Below are positions 1-5,949 of a DNA stretch of 25,295 bases, in pieces (the first letter of the stretch is position 1; each line of letters opens with the position of its first letter). The position numbers and the translations under genes were made by a program. This stretch comes from Oscillibacter sp. UBA6647 (lineage in GTDB: Bacteria > Bacillota > Clostridia > Oscillospirales > Oscillospiraceae). The notes beneath the pieces were generated by a model. That model had not been told where the DNA came from, searched no databases, and was given only the letters and a program-made list of their open reading frames with translations. The stretch is taken from NCBI GenBank assembly GCA_002455655.1, contig DKLF01000020.1:1-25295 (forward strand). The letters run 5' to 3'.

Positions 1-849
1 AGGCAGCCCGCCGCCAAGGGATTTGCCCAGTACATACAAATCGCACTCCACACCGAAATTGTCCATGGCGAACATGCGCCCCGTGCGGCCAACGCCCTGA
101 TTGATTTCATCGGAAATCAGCAGAATCCCGTTTTCACGGCACAGCGCCGCCAAGTCCTGAAAAAACCTTGCTGGGGGAACAATCAGGCCCGCGTCTCCCG
201 CGATGGGCTCCACCAGAAAGGCGGCCACCTCGTCGGCGGGGAGATAGTGGCGGAAGGCATAGCGAATCTGCTCCAGACAGTCCAGCTTACAGGCTTCGGG
301 CTTTTGGTGATACTGGCAGCGCAGGCAGGTGGGATAGTGAAACGTCTCGCACTCCGGCAGCAGCGGGCCGATTTTGCGGCGCATACTGTTGGTGAGCTTG
401 GACACAGAAATGGCGCCATAGGTGCTGCCGTGATAGGACTCGCTGAAGGAGACAATTTTGGGCCGCCCGGTGTAGCCCCGGGCGTATTTAATGGCCCCGT
501 CGATAGACGCCGAGCCGGTGCAGCTAAAAGAAACCATCATATCCGGCCGACCGGTCATGTGGGAAACCTTTTCCGCCAGATCAATCATCGGCCCGGAGGG
601 AAAATAGGCGGAGATATATTGGGACAAATCCGTCATCTGCCCGTAAACTGCCTGAGCAATTTCTTCGTTCCCGTGGCCGATGTTGGCGGAGGAAGCGCTG
701 GCAAGAAAGTCGATGTACTCGTTTCCGTCGCAGTCGTACAGCTTCGCGCCCTTCCCACAAACAAAGGAAATGGGAACGTAGGGAATCCGCGCCGATTTTG
801 GCACGTATTCATCCTGACGCTGCAAGATGCTCTCCAACTGTTTCGACAT
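1..849 (-). CDS. Class III (PLP-dependent) aminotransferase, C-terminal part beyond window
   Basis: The frame is open from an ATG at 849 down to base 1, giving 283 residues. A GGAGAGGG ribosome binding site lies just upstream. The family (fold-type I, ornithine/GABA/beta-alanine aminotransferase class) moves an amino group from a substrate amine to a keto acid using PLP in the cytoplasm. Visible marks are the cofactor-phosphate loop TGSASIDGAIKYAR, the SYHGSTYGA segment, the Asp motif SDEINQGVGRTGR and the Schiff-base lysine K276 in GKSLGGGLP, the last nine residues before the edge. Relatives run about 430-450 residues, so roughly one third is missing here. A cysteine-bearing insert, CLRCQYHQKPEACKLDC, is visible mid-protein and occurs in some family members. 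The gene diverges from a YkvI-type transporter, so both may handle the same amino compound. The substrate cannot be read from sequence. Confidence 0.93.
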   Translation of the reverse strand, partial: MSKQLESILQRQDEYVPKSARIPYVPISFVCGKGAKLYDCDGNEYIDFLASASSANIGHGNEEIAQAVYGQMTDLSQYISAYFPSGPMIDLAEKVSHMTGRPDMMVSFSCTGSASIDGAIKYARGYTGRPKIVSFSESYHGSTYGAISVSKLTNSMRRKIGPLLPECETFHYPTCLRCQYHQKPEACKLDCLEQIRYAFRHYLPADEVAAFLVEPIAGDAGLIVPPARFFQDLAALCRENGILLISDEINQGVGRTGRMFAMDNFGVECDLYVLGKSLGGGLP

Positions 850-1081
850 AAAACCCTCTCCAATCATTTGTGCGGCGGCAGCACACGCCTGCTCCGCGCA
901 GTTTCTGTTTATCAAACCATGCTTGTCCTCCGCAAGGGCGATTGCTTTTTATCATATCGGGCGGCTGGTTTTCTGTCAACACCATCTTTTACAACTTTTT
1001 TAAAAGCTTTTCTCAATAGTTTGTGTAAAAATTATCTGTTTCAAATATTTTTGCAAATTGATTTGGGACAATAAAAATTGC

Positions 1082-1147
1082 GTCTTATCGCCTGATTGTG
1101 AGACGTTGTATTTGAAAGGGTTGTCTTAATCGCTATTGTTAGACAAC
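1082..1147. promoter_or_regulatory. Two tandem palindromic operator-like sites between divergent genes
   Basis: In the 327-base intergenic region 850-1176 two similar imperfect palindromes lie 41 bp apart, about four helical turns. Site 1 (1082-1104) starts GTCTTATCGC and ends ATTGTGAGAC. Site 2 (1123-1144) starts GTCTTAATCGC and ends ATTGTTAGAC, and its perfect arms extend to GTTGTCT (1120-1126) and AGACAAC (1141-1147). Same-face spacing and shared half-sites suggest cooperative binding of one dimeric regulator controlling the transporter and perhaps the aminotransferase. The rest of the region (about 950-1080) is AT-rich and probably contains the promoters, but I could not pick a convincing -35/-10 pair. 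No regulator gene is in the window. Confidence 0.55.
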
Positions 1148-1209
1148 TTCTTTTTCTCGGACCAAAAGGAGAAGCTGTGAGGAAAAAACGTGTAAGAGGA
1201 GAGCGCTCT

Positions 1210-2355
1210 ATGGCAAGCAAGAGGCATGGCAGGCTGCTCCGTATCCTGATTCCCGGCTTTGTGTTCCAGTCCATGGTCATCGGCGGCGGATATGGAACCG
1301 GCGCGGAAATCCGGGAATACTTTCTGTCAAGAGGACTTGTCGGCGGCCTTTTGGGAATGGCCGTTACGCTGGCAATCTGGTCTGTTTTGTGCGCGGTGAC
1401 CTTTGAATTTTCTCACACATTCCGAACCTACGATTATAAGAGCATGATGACCAAGCTGCTGGGCAAAGCCAACTTCCTGTATGAAGTCTGCTATATTGCG
1501 ATGCTTTTGATTGTGCTGGGCGTGGTCACGGCCACAGCAGGCAGCATGGCTACAAGCCTGACGGGCGGTTCTGAGTGGACTGGCGTTTCGATTCTCTCTC
1601 TCGGGATCATCGTGCTTGTCATCAAGGGTACCGCAGCAATTGAAAATGTGCTCACCTTTTGGTCCTATGTGCTGTACGCGGTGTATATCCTCTTCATGAT
1701 GATCGTGTTTATAAGGTTTGGCGGCAATCTGCCCAAGGCGTTTGCCGCCCAGAGCGTGGCAGGGTCCGACTGGCTGATGGGCGGCGTGAAATATGCGTTT
1801 TACAATCTGGGCACTGTTCCTGCCCTGCTCTACACCGTCCGTCAGTGCCATAACCGCAGGGAAGCGGTCGTCTCCGGCCTGCTGGCCGGTGTGATCGGCA
1901 TTATTCCCGCCGGGATGCTTCTGCTGACCATGGGCACAATGATGGAGGCATGCCTGACGGCGGAAGTTCCCATCACCGCCGTGTTTCAGGCACTGGACAT
2001 GAACTGGCTGTTCTGGCTGTTTGAGATTGTGCTGTTCGGAACCCTCATCGAAACCGGAACCGGCTTTATCAAGGCATTGGACGATCGGATTGAAAATTCC
2101 ATCGCCGCTTCCGGAAAACACGTTCCCATGTGGGTGCGACCCAGCGTGGCCATCGGCAGCGTGGTGCTGGGAATTCTGGTTTCCACCTTCGGGCTGGTGG
2201 ACCTGATTGAGCAGGGGTATGGAACCATCACCTGGGGCTTCTTCCTCCTCTTTGTGGTTCCCATGCTGACCACTGGCGTATACAAGATTGCAAGACACGG
2301 CAGAAGAAGAGAATTTTCCAAAATGTTTTTAGAGCGCCCGCCTGTGGGCCGATAG
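1210..2355 (+). CDS. YkvI-type membrane transporter (APC-superfamily-like)
   Basis: This is a 381-residue polytopic membrane protein with about ten hydrophobic helices. It resembles the YkvI family, a poorly characterised branch near the APC amino-acid transporters. The N-terminal segment IPGFVFQSMVIGGGYGTGAE, with its unwound glycine-rich first helix, and the following REYFLSRG are the family marks I rely on. Start choice: ATG 1210 has AGGAG eight bases upstream. A GTG at 1177 in the same frame also has AAGGAG five bases upstream and would add 11 basic residues, so the true start is not settled. The gene stands alone on the plus strand, faces the class III aminotransferase across the twin operator region, and ends at a strong terminator. 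Import or export of an amino compound used by that aminotransferase is plausible but inferred. Confidence 0.85.
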   Translation: MASKRHGRLLRILIPGFVFQSMVIGGGYGTGAEIREYFLSRGLVGGLLGMAVTLAIWSVLCAVTFEFSHTFRTYDYKSMMTKLLGKANFLYEVCYIAMLLIVLGVVTATAGSMATSLTGGSEWTGVSILSLGIIVLVIKGTAAIENVLTFWSYVLYAVYILFMMIVFIRFGGNLPKAFAAQSVAGSDWLMGGVKYAFYNLGTVPALLYTVRQCHNRREAVVSGLLAGVIGIIPAGMLLLTMGTMMEACLTAEVPITAVFQALDMNWLFWLFEIVLFGTLIETGTGFIKALDDRIENSIAASGKHVPMWVRPSVAIGSVVLGILVSTFGLVDLIEQGYGTITWGFFLLFVVPMLTTGVYKIARHGRRREFSKMFLERPPVGR

Positions 2356-2361
2356 CCAATG

Positions 2362-2396
2362 AAAGCGATTCGGCCTGTTAGGCCGCGTCGCTTTTT
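2362..2396 (+). terminator. Rho-independent terminator after the YkvI-type gene
   Basis: The outer stem AAAGCGA (2362-2368) pairs with TCGCTTT (2388-2394) and the inner stem GGCCT with AGGCC, around a short loop. A T run follows. It begins seven bases after the stop codon at 2355. Confidence 0.85.
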
Positions 2397-2524
2397 GCTG
2401 TCTTGACGGGACAATTGCATCAAAAGAAGACTCCCTGTGCATCTGCTTGACGTGCATGGAATGAGCGCACATTGACGGCGCGACCTTGTATTGGACCGCG
2501 GCTCTTAAAAAAGCAGTAAATTTC

Positions 2525-2618
2525 AAAAAGTTGTATAAGTCTAACTTTTTAAGTAAAAAAGCGAGAAATATTTGAGAAAATATTTGTATTGACGAACTTG
2601 CGCGGGTGGGAATATACT
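2525..2618 (+). promoter_or_regulatory. Promoter and candidate operators of the DUF6110/P-type ATPase unit
   Basis: A sigma-A-like promoter is seen as TTGACG (2589-2594), an 18-base spacer and TATACT (2613-2618). Just upstream are two copies of AAATATTT (2566-2573 and 2578-2585), 12 bp apart, which could be an UP element or an operator. Further up is a perfect 8-bp inverted repeat, AAAAAGTT (2525-2532) with AACTTTTT (2543-2550). The remaining 2397-2524 shows nothing I can assign. A metal-responsive repressor would fit the downstream ATPase, but no known box (DtxR/MntR, Fur, ArsR type) is recognisable. Confidence 0.6.
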
Positions 2619-2662
2619 CAAAACACAGCATCCGACATTTGATGACAGAAAAGGTGGGATGA

Positions 2663-2746
2663 ATGATGAAAGCGCATCGGTTTTGGGCCTGGGCCACGGT
2701 GATCAGTCTGTTCATGGTGATGCTCACCGGATACAAGCGAAAATAA
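2663..2746 (+). CDS. Small single-helix membrane peptide, DUF6219-like
   Basis: This is a 27-codon reading frame, starting MMKAHRFWAWATV and ending MLTGYKRK. It has AAGGTGG five bases upstream of a double ATG and sits 44 bases downstream of the -10 box. It is one hydrophobic helix of about 17 residues with a basic, Trp-rich N-terminus and a basic GYKRK tail. The TGYK(R/H)K ending matches my memory of DUF6219 peptides of Clostridia. The gene lies first in the unit ahead of DUF6110 and the P-type ATPase, so it may be a small partner of the pump. Function unknown. ATG 2666 is an equally possible start. Confidence 0.6.
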   Translation: MMKAHRFWAWATVISLFMVMLTGYKRK

Positions 2747-2769
2747 GCTCAGGCAACAAGCTGGATAAC

Positions 2770-2790
2770 GACATGGCCGGTGGCCATGTC
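2770..2790 (+). other. Intergenic hairpin (9-bp perfect stem)
   Basis: GACATGGCC (2770-2778) and GGCCATGTC (2782-2790) pair perfectly around a 3-base loop. No T run follows, so it is not an intrinsic terminator. It lies between the small peptide gene and the DUF6110 gene and may affect mRNA processing or stability. Confidence 0.5.
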
Positions 2791-2825
2791 CTCAACCAAA
2801 TATATAGTAACAGGGGGATTTTGGA

Positions 2826-3095
2826 ATGTTTTGCAATTGGAAAAAAATAGCGTTATTTGCGGGCGGCGCGCTGTTTGGCTCTGCCGGGGTGAAGCTGCTC
2901 ACAAGCCGCGACGCGAAGAAGGTCTACACGCAATCCACCGCCGCCGTTCTGCGGATGAAGGACTGCGTGATGGAAAATGTCTCGAAGGTGCAGGAGAACT
3001 GCGGGGACATTCTGGAGGACGCAAAGGGGATCAACGAAGACCGGGCCTCTGCCGCAGAGCAGGTGGAGGACGCGGGCGAACCGTCTGCGGAATAA
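2826..3095 (+). CDS. DUF6110 family protein
   Basis: The protein has 89 residues and its start is preceded by an AGGGGG ribosome binding site. A short N-terminus is followed by one membrane helix or hairpin (about residues 7-24, glycine-rich, KIALFAGGALFGSAGVKLL). Then comes a soluble amphipathic tail with the block SRDAKKVYTQSTAAVLRMKD and the stretch VQENCGDILEDAKGINEDRA, which I recognise as DUF6110. The layout resembles YtxH-like membrane-anchored proteins. DUF6110 genes commonly sit directly before a P-type ATPase, as here, 59 bases ahead of one. A helper or regulatory role for the pump is inferred. No enzymatic motif is seen. Confidence 0.82.
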   Translation: MFCNWKKIALFAGGALFGSAGVKLLTSRDAKKVYTQSTAAVLRMKDCVMENVSKVQENCGDILEDAKGINEDRASAAEQVEDAGEPSAE

Positions 3096-3104
3096 ACGAA
3101 TCAG

Positions 3105-3137
3105 AAGAAGCCGCCCGTGACAGTGGGTGGCTTCTTT
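3105..3137 (+). terminator. Weak terminator or attenuating hairpin between DUF6110 and ATPase genes
   Basis: A stem of about 12 bp (3105-3116 with 3125-3136, including one G-T pair) encloses an 8-base loop and is followed by a broken T tract (CTTCTTTC). It lies only 18 bases before the ATPase start. It could reduce read-through so that less pump than DUF6110 is made. Termination strength is uncertain. Confidence 0.45.
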
Positions 3138-3154
3138 CATAAGAGGACAATACG

Positions 3155-5220
3155 ATGAATTGTACGATTTTACACGAGAGCCGGGGGCGCATCCGGGTGC
3201 ACATCCGGATGCGTCGGATGACCATGGCGGAGGCGGACCAACTGGAAAGCGCGTTGGCGGCCCTGCCGGGGATCCGGCAGGTCACGGTTTATGACCGCAC
3301 CTGCTATGCTGTGATCCGCTATCAGGCGTCCCGGGACGCGGTGATCCGCGCCCTCGCGGCCTTCCGCTTCGACCGGGAGGCACTGGCAAACTTTTCGCCG
3401 GAGACCAGCGGCCGGGCGCTGAACCGGAGGTATCAGGAGAAGCTGGTGTGCATGACGCTGATGTACCTTGTGCGTAAGCTGTACTTCCCCGCGCCGCTGC
3501 GCATCGCTTTGGCGGCGTGGCGGGCGGCCCGATTTTTCCGCAGAGGGCTGCGATGCCTGCTGCGGCGCAGACTGGAAGTCGATGTGCTGGACGCACTGTC
3601 CATCGGCGTGTCTATGGGCCGGGGGGACTTTGCTACCGCCGCCTCGGTGATGTTCTTACTGCGTCTGGGCGAGTTGCTGGAGGAGTGGACCCGGAAGAAA
3701 TCCTTGGGCGATCTGGCCCGGAGCCTTTCGCTCAACGTGGACCAGGTATGGCTGAAGACGGGAGACGCAGAGTTGCTGCCCCCCATCAGCCAGATACAAG
3801 CCGGAGATCAGGTCTGCGTCCGCACCGGCAACGTGATTCCTCTGGACGGAAGGGTTGTCTCCGGCGAGGCCAGCGTAAACCAGGCATCCCTCACCGGCGA
3901 GTCTGTGGCGGTGCGCAAGGGGCCCGGAGCCATGGTCTACGCCGGGACCGTGGTGGAGGAGGGCGAGTGCATCCTTTTGGTGGAGCAGCAGGCGGGTACG
4001 GGACGGTACGACCAGATCGTTGCCATGATCGAGCAGTCGGAAAGGCTGAAGTCCGCTGCCGAGAGCAGGGCGCTGGACCTTGCGGACAGTGGTCCCTGCT
4101 GGGGACTGCGGCGACCTATCTGATGACAGGAAACCTCACCCGGGCCATCTCCATTTTGATGGTGGACTACTCCTGTGCGCTGAAGCTGTCCATGCCTCTG
4201 GCGGCGCTCTCCGCCATGCGGGAGTGCGGCAGCCACCACATCACCGTTAAAGGCGGAAAATTTCTGGAGGCTGTGGCCCGGGCGGATACGGTGGTGTTTG
4301 ACAAAACCGGCACCCTGACCCACGCCACGCCCACTGTGGCCCGGGTCGTGGCCTTCGGCGGACGGAAGGAGCAGGAGGTGCTGCGAGTGGCCGCCTGTCT
4401 GGAGGAGCACTATCCCCACTCCATGGCCAACGCCGTGGTGAACGCGGCCAAGGAGCAGGGCATTCTTCACGCCGAGATGCATTCGGAGGTGGAATACGTG
4501 GTAGCCCACGGCATCTCCAGCCGTATCGACGGCGAAAAAGTGGTCATCGGCAGCCGACACTTCGTGTTTGAGGACGAGGGCTGTGTCGTTTCCCCGGAGG
4601 AGCAGGCTGCCTTTGCCAGCCTGCCCGAGGAGTTTTCGCATCTGTATCTGGCCGTGGGCGGCGTGCTGGCAGGAGTAGTGTGCGTGGCGGACCCGCTGCG
4701 GGAAGAGGCCTCGGCAGTGCTGAACAGCTTACGGAAGCTGGGCGTTTCCAAAACCGTCATGATGACCGGAGACAATGAGAAAACCGCCGCCGTCATCGCG
4801 GCGCAGGTGGGCGTGGACGAGTACTACGCCGAAGTGCTGCCCGAGGATAAGGCCCGCTTTGTGGAAGCAGAACGGGCGGCGGGGCGCACTGTGATTATGA
4901 TCGGCGACGGCATCAACGACTCTCCCGCCCTCTCCGCCGCCGACGTGGGCATCGCCATCAGTGATGGCGCGGCCATCGCCCGGGAGATCGCCGATGTCAC
5001 CATCGCCGCCGACAACCTGTTTGAGCTGGTGCTGCTGCGAATGATTGCTCAGGGGCTTCAGCGACGGACGGCTGGCAACTACCGCTTTGTCATCGGCTTC
5101 AACTCCGCCCTGATTTTACTTGGCGCGGCGGGGGTTCTGCCCCCGGCCACCTCCGCCCTGCTGCACAACGCCTCCACCTTGGCCATCAGCCTGCGCAACA
5201 TGACGGATCTGCTGGAGTGA
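3155..5220 (+). pseudogene. Heavy-metal-type (P1B-like) P-type ATPase, disrupted by one frameshift
   Basis: Two overlapping frames together encode one pump of about 689 residues, normal for the family. The first frame (3155 to about 4087) starts with an HMA-like domain lacking CxxC, then membrane helices and the actuator motif TGES (residues 247-250). It reads through SAAESRALDLAD (last codon 4085-4087) and then goes off course. The second frame resumes at about 4090 with SLLGTAATYL. It carries the fourth-helix motif DYSCALK (4165-4185), the phosphorylation motif DKTGTLT (from 4300), MMTGDN and the hinge GDGINDSPA (from 4903), ending at TGA 5220. Relatives have about five residues (ADR-VPY type) at the junction, so about 10 bases seem lost. 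The usual CPC metal motif is YSC here, so metal specificity is unclear. Either this is a real pseudogene or a sequencing error. Confidence 0.85.
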
Positions 5221-5370
5221 GCGCCTCTGGAGAGATTCAAAACAAATCACGGCCCGGTGGCGGAAAACTACGCCGCCCGGCTGCACCATGAGCGAGCCGG
5301 AGCGACTGAACAACAAGAGGCGATTTACCTTCATATGCCCCGCGAGGTACTCCGGGTAACGGAGAAATAG
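5221..5370 (+). other. In-frame 49-codon open stretch directly after the ATPase stop
   Basis: The ATPase frame continues past TGA 5218-5220 for 49 sense codons to TAG 5368-5370. The peptide would contain LERFKTNHGPVAENYAARL and end MPREVLRVTEK. It looks protein-like in composition (charged, helical) but has no ATG or GTG near its start and no ribosome binding site. It could be a decayed small gene, a former C-terminal extension or chance. I do not recognise the sequence. Confidence 0.3.
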
Positions 5371-5380
5371 AAAATTTTAA

Positions 5381-5434
5381 GCCAAAGGAGATAAGCAAGG
5401 CGCACTGTCGCCTTGCTTATCTCTTTTGGTTTTG
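5381..5434 (+). terminator. Strong Rho-independent terminator closing the ATPase unit
   Basis: A very long stem, about 21 bp, pairs 5381-5402 (ending GCAAGGCG) with 5409-5429 (starting CGCCTTGC), around the loop CACTGT. It is followed by a T-rich tract (TTTTGGTTTTG). It insulates the downstream ABC operon. Confidence 0.88.
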
Positions 5435-5483
5435 TATTGCAAAATCATCCAATATTTTGTCATAATTTTGAATTAAAAAGTTC

Positions 5484-5512
5484 TTGACAAATTAAAAAAG
5501 GCAAGATATAAT
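5484..5512 (+). promoter_or_regulatory. Perfect consensus sigma-A promoter of the NitT/TauT-type operon
   Basis: TTGACA (5484-5489), exactly 17 bases of spacer, then TATAAT (5507-5512). Transcription should start near 5519. Such a strong promoter needs tight control, which fits the overlapping operator and downstream attenuator. Confidence 0.92.
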
Positions 5513-5523
5513 CCCAATATACC

Positions 5524-5540
5524 TACCAAATAAGTTGGTA
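5524..5540. promoter_or_regulatory. Palindromic operator at the transcription start
   Basis: TACCAA ATAAG TTGGTA is a perfect 6-bp inverted repeat about 5-21 bases downstream of the predicted start site. This is a classic position for a blocking repressor. The ACC...GGT spacing recalls sites of Rrf2-family regulators such as CymR, which control sulfur genes in Firmicutes. That link is from memory and unverified. Confidence 0.6.
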
Positions 5541-5567
5541 TTTAAAAATTGCGAGAGGGTGAGGAAT

Positions 5568-5684
5568 ATGACAACGCTGTTTCAAAAACTGCTGCGGGGC
5601 AATTTCCGCTGTGGACGAATGCTGTACTCCCGGACAAGTGATATGGCCGGGCGCGTTGGCATGTCCTGTTCGCGCCCTTGGTGA
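5568..5684 (+). CDS. Putative 38-aa leader peptide with Cys codons (attenuator peptide)
   Basis: An ATG at 5568 follows GGTGAGG and is about 50 bases into the transcript. The peptide starts MTTLFQKLLRGNF, has Cys at 15 and 34, and ends GMSCSRPW at TGA 5684. It is basic with no clear membrane helix. It sits between a consensus promoter and an intrinsic terminator (5717-5753), the usual layout of ribosome-mediated attenuation. Bases 5627-5634 (CTCCCGGA, codons for Ser21-Arg22) are complementary to 5716-5723, the 5' arm of that terminator. A ribosome stalled at Cys15 (codon 5610-5612) would leave them free to pair and prevent termination. The Cys34 codon lies in the loop of a further 7-bp hairpin (5649-5655 with 5671-5677). 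Cysteine or sulfur sensing is inference. Confidence 0.6.
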   Translation: MTTLFQKLLRGNFRCGRMLYSRTSDMAGRVGMSCSRPW

Positions 5685-5716
5685 CAAAGACACACCACAC
5701 ACGCCATACCTCTTAT

Positions 5717-5753
5717 CCGGGAGCTGAATGACAGCCCCGGCTTTTTTATTTTT
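5717..5753 (+). terminator. Intrinsic terminator in the operon leader (attenuator)
   Basis: CCGGGAGCTG (5717-5726) pairs with CAGCCCCGG (5732-5740), with one bulged A and a 5-base loop, followed by CTTTTTTATTTTT. It lies 32 bases after the leader-peptide stop and before any transporter gene. It should therefore cut off most transcripts unless prevented, for example by pairing of its 5' arm with 5627-5634. Confidence 0.82.
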
Positions 5754-5776
5754 AATAACCGAAAGGAGCGACTGCT

Positions 5777-5845
5777 ATGATGCACTGTTGTCATATAAAA
5801 AATCGATGTAAAAGAATATTTGACCGCGGCCGCCGCCTTTTTTGA
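5777..5845 (+). CDS. Putative second leader peptide, 22 aa, Cys-rich
   Basis: A strong AAAGGAG (5762-5768) precedes a double ATG at 5777. The peptide begins MMHCCHIKNRC and ends RRLF at TGA 5845. Three of the first eleven residues are Cys and two are His. It lies after the attenuator and 104 bases before the lipoprotein gene, and is followed by a 13-bp hairpin just before that gene's ribosome binding site. The arrangement suggests a second, translation-coupled control step responding to Cys-tRNA, or metal binding by the peptide itself. It is not a recognised family, and chance cannot be excluded for such a short frame. Confidence 0.45.
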   Translation: MMHCCHIKNRCKRIFDRGRRLF

Positions 5846-5872
5846 GGCGACAGCCTGTGCATAACGCAATCC

Positions 5873-5910
5873 ATGGCGCGGAGTGTACGAACGTCGGCAC
5901 TCCGCGCCAT
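5873..5910 (+). other. Perfect 13-bp hairpin before the lipoprotein gene
   Basis: ATGGCGCGGAGTG (5873-5885) pairs exactly with CACTCCGCGCCAT (5898-5910) around a 12-base loop. No T run follows. It ends about 25 bases before the AGAGG ribosome binding site of the lipoprotein gene. It may protect the mRNA 5' end or act with the second leader peptide. Confidence 0.7.
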
Positions 5911-5949
5911 GTTGCCATTAAAATTCCGAATAGAAGAGGTAGATTGATT

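Noticed and set aside
1062..1082. Sigma-54 promoter (TTGGGAC ... TTGC)
   Set aside because: The distance between the GG and GC elements is 14-15 rather than 12, so it does not fit.
1327..2298. Minus-strand open frame (323 codons) opposite the YkvI-type gene
   Set aside because: His/Gln-rich antisense shadow with no family resemblance; the plus strand encodes a clear membrane protein.
3517..4087. N-terminal part of the second ATPase frame as a separate gene start
   Set aside because: Upstream of about 4090 this frame is Arg/Gly-rich nonsense overlapping the true first half. The real protein continues from the other frame through the frameshift.
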